DNA of 55,758 nucleotides from CAZIKB01 sp964539665 (GCA_964539665.1 CAZIKB010000029.1:1-55758); one strand, 5' to 3'. Shown: positions 43,058-52,775, counted from the first letter of the stretch. Numbers and translations: made by a program. Notes: generated by a model not told the origin, from the sequence alone.

Positions 43058-43841
43058 GGGCAGTCCCCGTTTTTTTTCGTCTTGCCCGGCTTGTAAAAAA
43101 TAAAAATACGGCAAAAATCAACAATAAAAATATAATAATGGTTCCGGTGGCTTTCAAGAAATTAAATGCATACTTTTTCCCTGAAGGATCATAGCTAAAA
43201 CAATAAAGCAGAACTTTGTTGATTGTCGGGCCTACCCGGCCTTCAGACGCTTCCAAAAGAGCCATCTTCAGATCAAATGGTAAAAAAGTAATTCCATACA
43301 AATAACGACTGATCTTACCATCTGCTCCAAGCATGGTGATTAAACCCGGATGGACGAAATCTCTCCCCTCTTTTCTGTATTTAAATCCCACGGCTTTTGT
43401 CAGCTCAACAATGGATTCGTTTCCGCCTGTCAGAAACTTCCAGTGTTCTTCCGGAAAAGGTCTGTTAAAGGATTTGATGTAGTTATTTTTTTTCTTTGTC
43501 GCCAGAGCAGGGCTGTCTGTTTCGTCAAAACTGATCGTGAGTATCTGGTAATCTTCACCCGGCTTTTCATCAATCTTTTCTACTACCTGAGCAATCCCGC
43601 TTAATAACGGGCTGCAAATACCTGGGCAGCGAAAATAAACCAGCGATAAAATAGTCGGCTTGTTGATGATTTCACCAAGTTGAACAGAATCGCCCTTTTC
43701 ATCCACAAATGACAAGTCCAGTGGTATATATTGACCTAATTTTTCGTCAATGCCGGATTCACTGGAAGGTTGAGCAAAGCTTGCAGCATTGTATATCATA
43801 AATGCACAAACCACAATTGAAAATTTCAATAGCTTTTGCAT
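43047..43841 (-). CDS. SCO1/SenC-family copper chaperone
   Basis: 264 residues: signal peptide (about 1-23, ending SFAQ), a thioredoxin-like domain with the copper site CPGIC (in YFRCPGICSPL) and the third ligand His in RDFVHPG, and a C-terminal membrane helix (IIIFLLLIFAVFLFF) that replaces the usual N-terminal anchor. It delivers copper to the CuA centre of subunit II. It is the first gene of the leftward respiratory cluster and overlaps coxI by 11 bases. The promoter should lie in the gene-free 43842-44515. Confidence 0.92.
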   Translation of the reverse strand: MQKLLKFSIVVCAFMIYNAASFAQPSSESGIDEKLGQYIPLDLSFVDEKGDSVQLGEIINKPTILSLVYFRCPGICSPLLSGIAQVVEKIDEKPGEDYQILTISFDETDSPALATKKKNNYIKSFNRPFPEEHWKFLTGGNESIVELTKAVGFKYRKEGRDFVHPGLITMLGADGKISRYLYGITFLPFDLKMALLEASEGRVGPTINKVLLYCFSYDPSGKKYAFNFLKATGTIIIFLLLIFAVFLFFTSRARRKKTGTAHVS

Positions 43842-44064
43842 TTTTACACCTGCTATTTATTTGATTTTAAAATGACCGTTATGAGAATCAGTCCAAGTCT
43901 GCTAAATCCGTATCATCCGTGATCAATTCCAAGATGTGGGTGATAGTAAGGATTAATAAGTAAAACTATTCAATTACTCATGAAAATTAAAACAGTTAAA
44001 CTAAGATATTAATTTATTAAATTTATTTATTTTGTCAAGGAAAATCTAAAGCGGGAAGTAAATA

Positions 44065-44197
44065 GTGTTTAACCGAAAACCAGACATTTTGGTTGTCATC
44101 GCAAGGCGTTTTTTGCCGATGCAATCTTCCACCTGGGTAATTGGGAGATTGCTTCGCTTGCAATGACATCGAGAATGGTGTTTCGGTCAAACATTAA
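44065..44197. repeat. Inverted repeat element (GCAATCT/AGATTGC core)
   Basis: Outer arms GTTTAACCGAAAACC and GGTGTTTCGGTCAAAC, middle arms TTGTCATCGCAAGG and CTTGCAATGACA, inner arms GCAATCTTCC and GGGAGATTGC, all nested: a cruciform-type element of about 130 bp. It lies in the 674-bp region between sco and the next rightward gene; the rest of that region is AT-rich with no gene seen. Confidence 0.65.
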
Positions 44198-44515
44198 ACA
44201 GGTAAGCTGACATTCAAATTTCCAATAAATAAGCCACATTCACTGGCTTTACGGAAGAATCTTTTTGCCTGAAACGTTATACACAATATGTAAACAAGAT
44301 TACTGGGCAATGACAGAACTCGTTCAGTTGTAACCATAAATCACGTTCTGTTTAATGAAATCATACAAATTTGTTTTGTATTTTTAAATTTAAACTATTA
44401 ACTTATAGGGCATCTAAGCATAATCAAATTTCGATTTAAACAAGAGCGGATGGCTAAAATGAATATCTTCGATATTTTACCTTCTGTTTAAATTATTTAC
44501 CAATTGGAGGATAAC

Positions 44516-45499
44516 ATGACAAAACGTAGTTATAGTTTCTCGATCATATTAGTCCTGTTCATATTTTCAGCAACCCAGTCCGGAATCGCACAAAATGGGC
44601 TAATCATTGACCAGGTAGAAAAATCGTACCCAACGGACGCTTTTAACGATTTGTATCCGGACAATGAGATTTGGGACAACCTGGATTTGCGAATAAAAAC
44701 GTTTCTTGGAACAAACCTGGCTAAACTCGAAAAAGCCGGTAACGAATTAGGCCAGCCGACAGAAATTGAGAAAATGAAATTGTACATTAAGGATCAAATG
44801 TTTCGCATGGACAGCGAAACCGAAGACGGTAAAATGACCGGAATTCTTCGTACCGACCTGGGCATTATGTATCAAATCAACTGGGATGAAAATATCGTCA
44901 TCAAAATATCTGACAAGGAGTTGGAAAAGATGCGCTCAGGCGCAATGGACGTGGCAAAACAAATGCAGCAAAATATGCCAGCAAATATGGAACAGATGCT
45001 GGAGAACCTGCCAAAGGAACAACGTGAAAAAGCACTGGAAGCTCTGAAAGCCACTGGACATAATTTCCCCGGGATGACTGAGAAAAAATCTAAACCGATC
45101 CTTACGGATATGCACAGGACTAAAGATTTCACTAATTTTCCGAATTGTAACGAATACAGAATTGTCGACGGTGACAAATATATGGCTGTCTGGGCATATA
45201 ATGGCAAGCCAGGTATTGCAAAGATGTTTCATGAATTCAGCGAAAAATTTAAAAATTCCATGGGTATGGAAGATGAGGATAGCGATGCGCTTGCGGGTCT
45301 GCCCAAAGAGATATTTCCGATTTTTACCATTACTTACGAAGAAAATATGATGAGTGGCTTGATGTTATTCAAAACCTCGTATATCGAGCAATTGCAGGAA
45401 ACCGATATCCCTCTTAGCATATTTGAAGCCTACAAAGACCCAAGGTTGAAAGAAGGATCGATGATGGATATGATGAATTTGAAAAGACGTAAACGTTAA
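44516..45499 (+). CDS. Secreted protein of unknown function (DUF4412-like)
   Basis: 327 residues; TTGGAGGATAAC upstream fixes ATG 44516 rather than the TTG at 44504. Signal peptide about 1-28 (ending GIAQN). The mature protein is rich in Met and Lys and contains a helical stretch (about 140-190, MQQNMPANMEQMLENLPKEQ...). The pattern 'MYQINWDENIVIKISDKELE' and 'CNEYRIVDGDKYMAVWAY' recalls DUF4412-type periplasmic proteins that report on a converted ligand. It stands alone between repeats; nothing in the context defines its job. Confidence 0.6.
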   Translation: MTKRSYSFSIILVLFIFSATQSGIAQNGLIIDQVEKSYPTDAFNDLYPDNEIWDNLDLRIKTFLGTNLAKLEKAGNELGQPTEIEKMKLYIKDQMFRMDSETEDGKMTGILRTDLGIMYQINWDENIVIKISDKELEKMRSGAMDVAKQMQQNMPANMEQMLENLPKEQREKALEALKATGHNFPGMTEKKSKPILTDMHRTKDFTNFPNCNEYRIVDGDKYMAVWAYNGKPGIAKMFHEFSEKFKNSMGMEDEDSDALAGLPKEIFPIFTITYEENMMSGLMLFKTSYIEQLQETDIPLSIFEAYKDPRLKEGSMMDMMNLKRRKR

Positions 45500-45670
45500 T
45501 CAATTAACCCGTACAAGCCAGTACCAAAAGAAGACTCCCGGCTAAAAATCGGTTGTAACGGGGCTGTCCCAAAAGTCGCATATTTTCACCCTGAGTGGAG
45601 TCGAAGGGTGTCGTAAGTTGTATAAAAACAGACATTTTTCCCCGTATTTGCTTCGTTTGCGCGTCAACTT

Positions 45671-45768
45671 AACCTCCCGAAGGTTTGATTCGATATCTAA
45701 ATTCAACTTTTAAATACAACAAAAGGTTTGATACAGTGCCCAATTTACTCCAAAACCTTCGGGAGGTT
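45671..45768. repeat. Inverted pair of perfect 16-mers
   Basis: AACCTCCCGAAGGTTT (45671-45686) and AAACCTTCGGGAGGTT (45753-45768) are exact inverse complements; the first 16-mer is itself nearly palindromic. The 475-bp gap also holds ACCCTGAGTGGAGTCGAAGGGT near 45591 and ATTCCA/TGGAGT units near 45808-45880. No gene is seen in it. Confidence 0.65.
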
Positions 45769-45974
45769 CTACTCAATTATAGCCGTGAGGCTTCCCAAAG
45801 TATTAAAGATGAATGGAGTGTTGGATTGATAAAAGGCTACTCAATTAATCCAGTATTCCATTTTCCAATTTCACATTTGGGAAGAATCCTCGATGAATCG
45901 AAGCGTCCATATTTTTGTACTTGTATTATTCTTTTTACCTTGATTTAATTCAATTCTTGCCTTATCTTATTTTC

Positions 45975-47504
45975 ATGGCCGTTCAAGAAATCACAGAAAA
46001 ATATTTTAAACGCCTGACACATATATCATTTCCTGATACTGCGATTCGGACATTAGGGCAAACGGGATTTCAGATGAGCAACATTGGATTTGGCGGGTAT
46101 CGAATTCAGTACAATTCAATTGAACATGCAAGAGCATTGCGATATGCTTTGTTGAATGGTATAAATATCATTGATACTTCCAGCAACTATACCGACGGCG
46201 GCAGCGAGATGCTGATTGGCAACTTGCTGCAGGAAATGGTTGAACGCAAGGAAGTTCAGCACGACGAAGTAGTGGTTGTGTCGAAAGCTGGATATGTACA
46301 GGGCCAAAATATGAAATTAGCCCGGGAAAGCGAAAGCACAGGACGTCCTTTTGCAGATATGGTAAAAATTAGCGATGATTGCTGGCACTGCATTCACCCG
46401 GATTTTTTGCAGGATCAATTGAGTCGATCTCTTGAAAGGCTCCAGATGCCAGCTTTAGATATTTATCTGCTTCATAATCCAGAATACTATCTTTCACAAT
46501 GTAAAAAACATAATGGCACAGATGTCGAGTTTGCCCGGGTTGAATACTATCGCCGGATTCAGGTTGCTTTTGAATGGATGGAAGAAAAAGTCGCGGAAGG
46601 AAAGATAAAATCTTACGGAATATCTTCAAATACCTTCCCCAATCCCACTGACGATTTTGCATTTACTTCACTGGAAAAGATACTGGAAATTGCCGAGTAC
46701 GTTGCTTCCCGCAATTATTTTCATGTAATCCAATTTCCGTTAAATCTCTATGAAAGCGGCGCCTGTTTTGAAAAGAACCAGGTAATAGGCGAAAAAACTC
46801 TCTTACAATTTGCGGCGGAAAAAAATATCGCAACCCTGACAAACCGCCCGTTAAACGCCATGACTAAAGCCGGAATGGTACGTTTGGCAAGTTTTCGTGA
46901 AACGGCTCCATCCGAAATCAGAAAAAAACATGAGAAAGCACTACAAAAACTTTCGGTGTTGGAAACGCAATTTAAAAGTCAATTTTTGTCAAAAGCCCCA
47001 ACCGAAGTTCCTGAAAAACATTTTATCCAGGTATTTTCTCTTTCTGACCAGTTAACCACGGCCCTGAATGTATATGAAAATTGGGAACACTGGGACCATG
47101 TAAAACAAAACATCATTGTGCCGCAGGTTTTTTCATATTTAAATTATTTAAATCAAAATTTACCAGAAGATGTGGACTGGAAAAAATGGTCTGACAATTA
47201 CGCCAATACCCTCTACGAATTATTAGAATCCATTTCCAGGCATTATGAAAATATAGCACAATTACGTTCAAAAAATATTGCCGACACACTGGACGAGGCA
47301 AATGAATCTTTGCAATTGTCAGAAACGCTTTCGCAAAAAACATTGCAAATATTGACTTCTGTGCCAGGTGTGCAGTGTGTTCTATCAGGTATGCGCAAAA
47401 CACCGTATGTAGAAGATGCGCTCGCCGCAATCAGGCAATTGCCGATTTTAAACTCCGAAGAAGTGTTGGGTAAAATAAATGAGAATGAGGAACATTTAAC
47501 CTAA
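45975..47504 (+). CDS. Aldo/keto reductase-family oxidoreductase with extended C-terminus
   Basis: 509 residues from ATG 45975 (MAVQEITEKYF). The (beta/alpha)8 reductase half has the catalytic tetrad: Asp67 and Tyr72 (IDTSSNYTDGG), Lys104 (VVSKAGY) and His167 (YLLHNPE). The typical GIS(S)N motif is present (YGISSNTF). An insert with CWHCIHPDF (about 136-145) and a long helical tail (about 310-500), longer than most reductases of 300-350 residues, set it apart. NAD(P)H is the likely cofactor; the substrate is unknown. Confidence 0.83.
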   Translation: MAVQEITEKYFKRLTHISFPDTAIRTLGQTGFQMSNIGFGGYRIQYNSIEHARALRYALLNGINIIDTSSNYTDGGSEMLIGNLLQEMVERKEVQHDEVVVVSKAGYVQGQNMKLARESESTGRPFADMVKISDDCWHCIHPDFLQDQLSRSLERLQMPALDIYLLHNPEYYLSQCKKHNGTDVEFARVEYYRRIQVAFEWMEEKVAEGKIKSYGISSNTFPNPTDDFAFTSLEKILEIAEYVASRNYFHVIQFPLNLYESGACFEKNQVIGEKTLLQFAAEKNIATLTNRPLNAMTKAGMVRLASFRETAPSEIRKKHEKALQKLSVLETQFKSQFLSKAPTEVPEKHFIQVFSLSDQLTTALNVYENWEHWDHVKQNIIVPQVFSYLNYLNQNLPEDVDWKKWSDNYANTLYELLESISRHYENIAQLRSKNIADTLDEANESLQLSETLSQKTLQILTSVPGVQCVLSGMRKTPYVEDALAAIRQLPILNSEEVLGKINENEEHLT

Positions 47505-47635
47505 GGAATAATTGTTACATCGTCTCATTGCTAAATTATTCCTAATCAAACCATAGAACAATGGACCAGTAGAACAATCTGGTTTAACACAAAATTCCAT
47601 TGCAAAAAAACGAATACTTGATTGAAAATACCATA

Positions 47636-48124
47636 ATGCTTGAAAATTTTCACATCTCCGCTGAAGCATTCAAATATTTCAAAATGGCCTACGAATTTCA
47701 AATGGAGGGCGAATTAGACAAGGCCATAATCCATTACAAAAAATCTTTGAAAATTGAACCCACCGCCGAAGCGCACACTTTTTTAGGCTGGAGTTACAGT
47801 TTTATGGGATAATTAGAAGAAGCTATTGAAGAATGTCACAAAGCCATTGCCGTTGATCCTGATTTTGGCAATCCTTACAATGATATTGGCGCCTATCTTC
47901 TACAAATTGGTAAATTTGATGAAGCGATTGGCTGGTTAGAGAAAGCAAAACGAGCGAAGCGATACGAAAATCCGGAATTTGCCTACTGCAACCTGGGAAG
48001 AGTTTACGAGCTAAAATGTCTTTGGCCGCCGGCAATGGAAGAATATAAAAAGGCTTTGAAGATTCGAAAGGATTACACACCCGCCTGCATTGCCGTGAAG
48101 AGGTTAGAAGCATCTTTAAACTGA
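47636..48124 (+). pseudogene. TPR-repeat protein gene with premature TAA
   Basis: The frame codes MLENFHISAEAFKYFKMAYE... through two TPR units to SYSFMG, then TAA at 47810-47812, then continues without shift as LEEAIEECHKAIAVDPDF and further TPR-like units to KRLEASLN and a TGA at 48122. The natural residue at the stop is probably Gln (CAA to TAA). It is thus a TPR protein of about 162 codons broken by one nonsense change. The first part alone (58 codons) would contain only one and a half repeats. Confidence 0.78.
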
Positions 48125-48125
48125 T

Positions 48126-48179
48126 ATGAAAGCCATCGTCATTACTGAATTCGGGGATCCCACTGTAATTATTGAATGA
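48126..48179 (+). pseudogene. N-terminal remnant of an MDR-family (quinone oxidoreductase-like) gene
   Basis: ATG at 48126 opens MKAIVITEFGDPTVIIE and then a TGA. That is the usual start of zinc-type alcohol dehydrogenase/quinone oxidoreductase (MDR) proteins (MKAIVITEFGDPEVL...), after which nothing of the gene remains. It begins one base after the TPR pseudogene's stop, so it once probably formed an operon with it. Seventeen residues are few, so the call is tentative. Confidence 0.45.
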
Positions 48180-48202
48180 ATATAACCTGGAGAAAATGCA
48201 AA

Positions 48203-49069
48203 ATGCAAATAATAAGACTATTCCTGCATTTGGTTATCATTTTGACTGGAATATTCAACGGCTGTTCATCCGTGCAAGATTTCATCAAAACCAGTGTTCA
48301 TAAACCACAAGTGCAATTCGCTGGAGTAAAATTAACTGGCCTTTCATTTCAGGCTGTGGATTTGTTGTTTGATCTGACAATAAGCAATCCAAATTCCGTT
48401 GGTATAAAGATGGCTGGCTTCGACTACGATTTCTTAATCAACAACCGAACCTTTGTGCAAGGTAACCAGGAAAAGGGATTGAAAATCCAGGCCAAGGGAG
48501 AGAATACCGTGCAAATACCCATCTCACTCAGGTTTGCTGATGTCTATCAATCGCTTAAAAGTTACGCTGCTCAGGATAGTACCAAGTATCAAATCAAGTG
48601 TGGCTTCGCATTTGATTTGCCAATTTTAGGCACACAACGGATTCCCGTCAGTAAGACGGGCTCTATTCCGTTGCTAAAATTTCCAGAGCTTAGCGTTGAG
48701 TCGCTTCAAATCAAAAGCCTGAACCTATTGGGAGCAGATTTACAATTAAATGTTAAAATAGCCAATCCTAATGCGATTGCTTTTATTATAAAAGCTATGA
48801 ATTATCAGCTTGAAATAAATAATAATCAATGGCTCACAGGAGAATCAGATAACAACACCCAAATTCCAGCCAAAGATAAAAGCCATCTCACCTTTCCAAT
48901 TTCGTTAAATTTCTTGCAATTGGGTCAATCGGTAAAACAGTTATTGAATAACGAGCAAGCTGTAGATTATAAGTTCACAGGCAACCTGGATCTTGCCTCC
49001 TCAATCCCACTTTTAAAGCAGGTCACAATACCGTTTGATCAATCCGGGCGGATTCGGGCGATAAAATAA
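48203..49069 (+). CDS. Lipoprotein-like protein with two LEA14/WHy domains
   Basis: 288 residues from ATG 48203 (MQIIRLFLHLVIIL). The hydrophobic start ends IFNGCSS, an imperfect lipobox. Two WHy/LEA type 2 domains (about 35-155 and 165-285) each have the conserved NPN element, ISNPNSVGIKMAGFDYDFLI and ANPNAIAFIIKAMNYQLEI, and the strand pattern of a 7-stranded barrel. Relatives are implicated in desiccation and envelope stress. It precedes the gatED pair by 80 bp on the same strand with no evident link in function. Confidence 0.82.
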   Translation: MQIIRLFLHLVIILTGIFNGCSSVQDFIKTSVHKPQVQFAGVKLTGLSFQAVDLLFDLTISNPNSVGIKMAGFDYDFLINNRTFVQGNQEKGLKIQAKGENTVQIPISLRFADVYQSLKSYAAQDSTKYQIKCGFAFDLPILGTQRIPVSKTGSIPLLKFPELSVESLQIKSLNLLGADLQLNVKIANPNAIAFIIKAMNYQLEINNNQWLTGESDNNTQIPAKDKSHLTFPISLNFLQLGQSVKQLLNNEQAVDYKFTGNLDLASSIPLLKQVTIPFDQSGRIRAIK

Positions 49070-49150
49070 ATTTGGTACTTTCGACAAAATTTCATAACTT
49101 CTGATAAATAGCGCATTTCACAAATCAAAAATGAACAAAAGCAGGTATTC

Positions 49151-51073
49151 ATGATCCCCCGGTTTAAACCATTCGAACAGATGACTGAAACTGATTATGC
49201 AGAGTTAGGCCTGAAAGCCGGACTCGAAATCCACCAGCAGTTACTGACTGATAAAAAATTATTCTGTCGTTGTCCTGCCGGTTTTTATAATAAAGCTTAC
49301 GATGCCGAAATCCTGCGTCACATGCGGCCCACCCTCTCGGAATTGGGGGAGTTTGACGGCACAGCCTTGATGGAATTCAAAACCAAAAAGGACATCATTT
49401 ACCAGATTAATCACGAGACAGTTTGCACTTATGAAATGGACGACACACCGCCATTCGAGATAAATCAACAAGCGCTGGATATTGCACTGCAAATTGCCAT
49501 GCTTCTCAACTACCAGCTGGTCAGCGAAATCCACATTGCCCGCAAGCAGTACCTGGATGGCAGCATCCCTACCGGCTTCCAGCGCACTACTATCGCGGGC
49601 ATCGATGGCTGGATTCCTTATAAAGATCGCAAAATTGGCCTGATACAACTGGGTCTGGAAGAAGATGCCTGTCGGGAGATTTCGGATATCGGGCATGAAA
49701 GGGTGTATATCACTGACCGGCTTGGTATGCCATTAATCGAAACAGTAACCCGTCCTGAGATGCGTACCCCGCAGGAAGTCGCAGAAGTTGGCAATCTGTT
49801 ACGCTGGATTGTGCGCAGTACGGGTAGAGTCCGCACCGGCATCGGCGCTGCCCGCCAGGACGTCAATGTGAGTATCACGGGCGGCACCCGCATCGAAATC
49901 AAAGGAGTCCCGCGCATTCCGCTGATTCCTCACCTCATTTATAATGAAGCTCTCCGGCAGCATTCGTTGCTGCAAATCCGCGCAGAGCTGCACCGCCGTG
50001 GTATTAATGAAAAAAGTTTTCAGGCCAATTCAGTTGAAGTTACTCAACTACTGAGTACCGCCTCCTGGGAGCCAATTCGCCAGGCGTTGCAACGGGGCGA
50101 GGAAATGCATTGTGTAAACCTCAAAGGCTACAACGGAATTTTGAGTCACCCCACTCAAACGGGTAAAGTATTCTCCAAAGAGATTTCGGACCGGGTGCGC
50201 GTCATTGCCTGTCTCACCCGATTGCCGAACATTCTCACTTCAGAAAGTACAGAAGAAACGATTGAGAGTTTTGCCATCAAAAGGATTCGCAAAGCGGTTA
50301 ACGCGACATCCCAGGACTCGCTTATTCTTGTCTGGGGAAACTCAAAGGACGTCAAAACCGCGGTGCAGGAAATCATAATTCGGGCACGGGAAGCCACGCA
50401 GGGCATTCCGAGCGAAACCCGGCAAGCCCTGGTAGACGGCACAAACGGTTTCGAGCGGATTTTGCCCGGACCGGAAAGAATGTATCCAGATACCGACCTG
50501 CCACCGCTTGAAATCACTGCACAACGGATTAGCCGTTTACAAAAAGATATTCCGGAACCACTCTGGGAGCGAGCGATAAAATACCGCAATATGGGAATTC
50601 CTGAACATCTGCATATCCCGATTGCGTCTTCAACAAACGCTGTCTTCTTTGAAACCATGGTACAGAAATACAGTCTTTCCCCGGTGCAAATTTCTCAATA
50701 TTTATTCGAGAAAACCACTGCCTGGAAGCGCAAAGGGCTTCCCATAGAAAAACTAACCGATCAGACCTGGCAGCTATTTTTTAAATACGCCAGCAAACAG
50801 CCGGCGCTGCTTGAAACAGGCAAAGAGATTATCGAAGAATTCTTAAATAATGACCAAATGGATCTGGAAAAAAAACTAAAACAATTCACCCCTTCGAAGA
50901 TACAGAAGACAGAGGTGATTGAGATAATCGAAGATTTAGTAAAGAATGCATTGCCCAATTTGCTTACTGATGAAAAAAAAGAACGATATTTAATGGGACT
51001 TATAATGCAGAAATGTCGGGGCCAGGTTTTCGGGAGTGAGGTGCGTCGGATTTTACAGAACTGTTTACAGTAA
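49151..51073 (+). CDS. gatE: Glutamyl-tRNA(Gln) amidotransferase subunit E (archaeal type)
   Basis: 640 residues. The N-terminal GLKAGLEIHQQLLTDKKLFC and the C-rich pair LFCRCP open the GatB/GatE kinase-like domain; further landmarks are YEMDDTPPFEI, RKQYLDGSIPTGFQRT and GGTRIEIKGVPRI. The middle part (about 270-420, with NLKGYNGIL...VWGNSKDV) fits the AspRS-like GAD insertion found in GatE but not in GatB. The C-terminal helical/YqeY-like tail is also present. It phosphorylates Glu-tRNA(Gln) and accepts ammonia from GatD. GatDE is known as archaeal, whereas the rest of this window is bacterial. Confidence 0.93.
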   Translation: MIPRFKPFEQMTETDYAELGLKAGLEIHQQLLTDKKLFCRCPAGFYNKAYDAEILRHMRPTLSELGEFDGTALMEFKTKKDIIYQINHETVCTYEMDDTPPFEINQQALDIALQIAMLLNYQLVSEIHIARKQYLDGSIPTGFQRTTIAGIDGWIPYKDRKIGLIQLGLEEDACREISDIGHERVYITDRLGMPLIETVTRPEMRTPQEVAEVGNLLRWIVRSTGRVRTGIGAARQDVNVSITGGTRIEIKGVPRIPLIPHLIYNEALRQHSLLQIRAELHRRGINEKSFQANSVEVTQLLSTASWEPIRQALQRGEEMHCVNLKGYNGILSHPTQTGKVFSKEISDRVRVIACLTRLPNILTSESTEETIESFAIKRIRKAVNATSQDSLILVWGNSKDVKTAVQEIIIRAREATQGIPSETRQALVDGTNGFERILPGPERMYPDTDLPPLEITAQRISRLQKDIPEPLWERAIKYRNMGIPEHLHIPIASSTNAVFFETMVQKYSLSPVQISQYLFEKTTAWKRKGLPIEKLTDQTWQLFFKYASKQPALLETGKEIIEEFLNNDQMDLEKKLKQFTPSKIQKTEVIEIIEDLVKNALPNLLTDEKKERYLMGLIMQKCRGQVFGSEVRRILQNCLQ

Positions 51074-51198
51074 GCAGTTAACAGTTAACAGTTGGTAGCA
51101 AATAACGAATTCTTAGGATAAACTGCAGACTGTAAACTGTCCTATTACTTTTAAGGAAAAAACTTACAACACTTAAAACAACTCAAAGAAAGGCAAAC

Positions 51199-52581
51199 AT
51201 GAGCGATACATACAAAGGTTACCGTGAACCTGCATTAGCCGTATTAAAAAAAAATAATGTAAAGGTCTGGAGCGATGTTGAAATGCAGACAAATCGCGGT
51301 CAATTTAACGGCATCATTTTACCTCGATCCGAAACGGCAGATGCACGTCATGTTGTCCTCAAGCTGCATAACGGATACAACGTTGGCATAGCTGTGGAAA
51401 ACATTCAACAGATAGTAGAAATCGGACGGAAAGAAGCTCACTATAAAATACCTGAGAAAGAATTTCCCTATGCAGCCGACAAACCTAATGTGAAACTCCT
51501 TGGAACCGGCGGTACCATTGCCAGCAGGCTGGATTATCGTACGGGTGCTGTAATTCCAGCCTTTTCACCGGGGGAGTTGTACGGTTCAGTGCCGGAATTA
51601 GCGGATTATTGCAACCTCGATACGGAAAAACTGTACGGCGTATTCAGTGAAAACATGGGCCCGGAACAGTGGATTAAAACTGCTCAGGCCATCGGCGAAG
51701 AGATTGACAAAGGTGTACATGGCATTGTCATCGGGCATGGTACTGATACTATGCACCACACATCCGCTATTCTCTCATTCATGGTACAGAATTCTCCTGT
51801 TCCCATTGTCATGGTTGGTTCGCAGCGCTCATCTGACCGGCCTTCATCCGATGCGGCCCTGAACCTGATTAATGCGGTGAAAACAGCCGCGGAAAGCGAT
51901 ATGGCCGAAACCATGGTGTGCATGTTTGGGCCAACTTCAGATCAATATGGTCTGCTGCACCGAGGCACCCGCGTGCGCAAGATGCATTCCAGCTACCGTT
52001 CCACCTTCCGCACCATCAGCGATATTCCGCTGGCCATGGTTGACCGTGAGAAAATCACCCCTCTGCGCAATGATTACAAACGCCGGCGCGACGATCAGGA
52101 TGTAACCATCAACACCGCTTTCGAAGAGAAGGTGACCATTGTTTATTACTATCCCAATATGCAGCCTGACATCATTGATTCCTTATGCGATAACGGCTAT
52201 CGGGGGATTATAATCGCAGGTACTGGATTAGGGCATGTTAACAAACCCGTGTATCCCGCTCTAAAACGCGCCCTGGAAAAAGGGGTGGCAATCTATATGA
52301 CCGTGCAAACTCTCTGGGGATATGTGCAAATGTACGTGTACGAAACCGGCCGCGAGATAATGGAATTGGGTGTGGTGCCTACAGCCAACATGCTGCCTGA
52401 GGTGGCGTATGTAAAATTAGGCTGGGCTCTGGGTCAAACGGACGATCTTGAGAAAGTGAAAGAAATCATGCTCACGCCCATCGCCGGCGAAATAACCGAA
52501 CGCGAACCGTACAACGGCTACTTAATCTACCAGGGCGGTATTCCGGAAGTGGAAGAGTTTTTAAGGCAGATAAAGAGGTGA
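51199..52581 (+). CDS. gatD: Glutamyl-tRNA(Gln) amidotransferase subunit D (archaeal type, asparaginase-like)
   Basis: 460 residues. An N-terminal SH3-like/AspRS-type domain (about 1-88) precedes the type I asparaginase fold: catalytic Thr in GTGGTIAS (about 101-108), the second active-site block GHGTDTMHHT (about 176-185), then VGSQRSSDRPSSDA, the known GatD elaboration, and TAGTGLGH-like AGTGLGHV. It hydrolyses glutamine to supply ammonia for transamidation in GatE. AAAGG before the ATG supports this start; gatE ends 125 bp upstream. With it the organism makes Gln-tRNA(Gln) indirectly. Confidence 0.94.
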   Translation: MSDTYKGYREPALAVLKKNNVKVWSDVEMQTNRGQFNGIILPRSETADARHVVLKLHNGYNVGIAVENIQQIVEIGRKEAHYKIPEKEFPYAADKPNVKLLGTGGTIASRLDYRTGAVIPAFSPGELYGSVPELADYCNLDTEKLYGVFSENMGPEQWIKTAQAIGEEIDKGVHGIVIGHGTDTMHHTSAILSFMVQNSPVPIVMVGSQRSSDRPSSDAALNLINAVKTAAESDMAETMVCMFGPTSDQYGLLHRGTRVRKMHSSYRSTFRTISDIPLAMVDREKITPLRNDYKRRRDDQDVTINTAFEEKVTIVYYYPNMQPDIIDSLCDNGYRGIIIAGTGLGHVNKPVYPALKRALEKGVAIYMTVQTLWGYVQMYVYETGREIMELGVVPTANMLPEVAYVKLGWALGQTDDLEKVKEIMLTPIAGEITEREPYNGYLIYQGGIPEVEEFLRQIKR

Positions 52582-52745
52582 GTAACCTATTTCATTAAGA
52601 AATTGATTTTTTGATTTTATTATAATGAAATTTGAGTTTTATGTTTTATTGAACAGCTCTTTTGATGCTAAACAATTTCCAGGTTGATAATATCCTGAAT
52701 TATCTAAAGATGTCCGGGGTGGAAAAATCCAGCATAGAATCTGGA

Positions 52746-52775
52746 GATTCCTGCATAAATGATCGCGGGTATGAC
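52746..52775. repeat. Degenerate family B repeat
   Basis: GATTCCTGCATAAATGATCG and CGGGTATGAC match the core of the family B copies at 7078 and 29686. It lies in the 277-bp gap between gatD and the cytochrome gene. Nothing else is recognised in that gap. Confidence 0.4.

Noticed and set aside
33330..47812. In-frame TAA codons in two conserved genes (GxxExxY and TPR) as a sign of stop-codon reassignment
   Set aside because: Many intact genes in the window end with TAA at the expected place (for example 4628 and 5447), so the two cases are ordinary nonsense changes.
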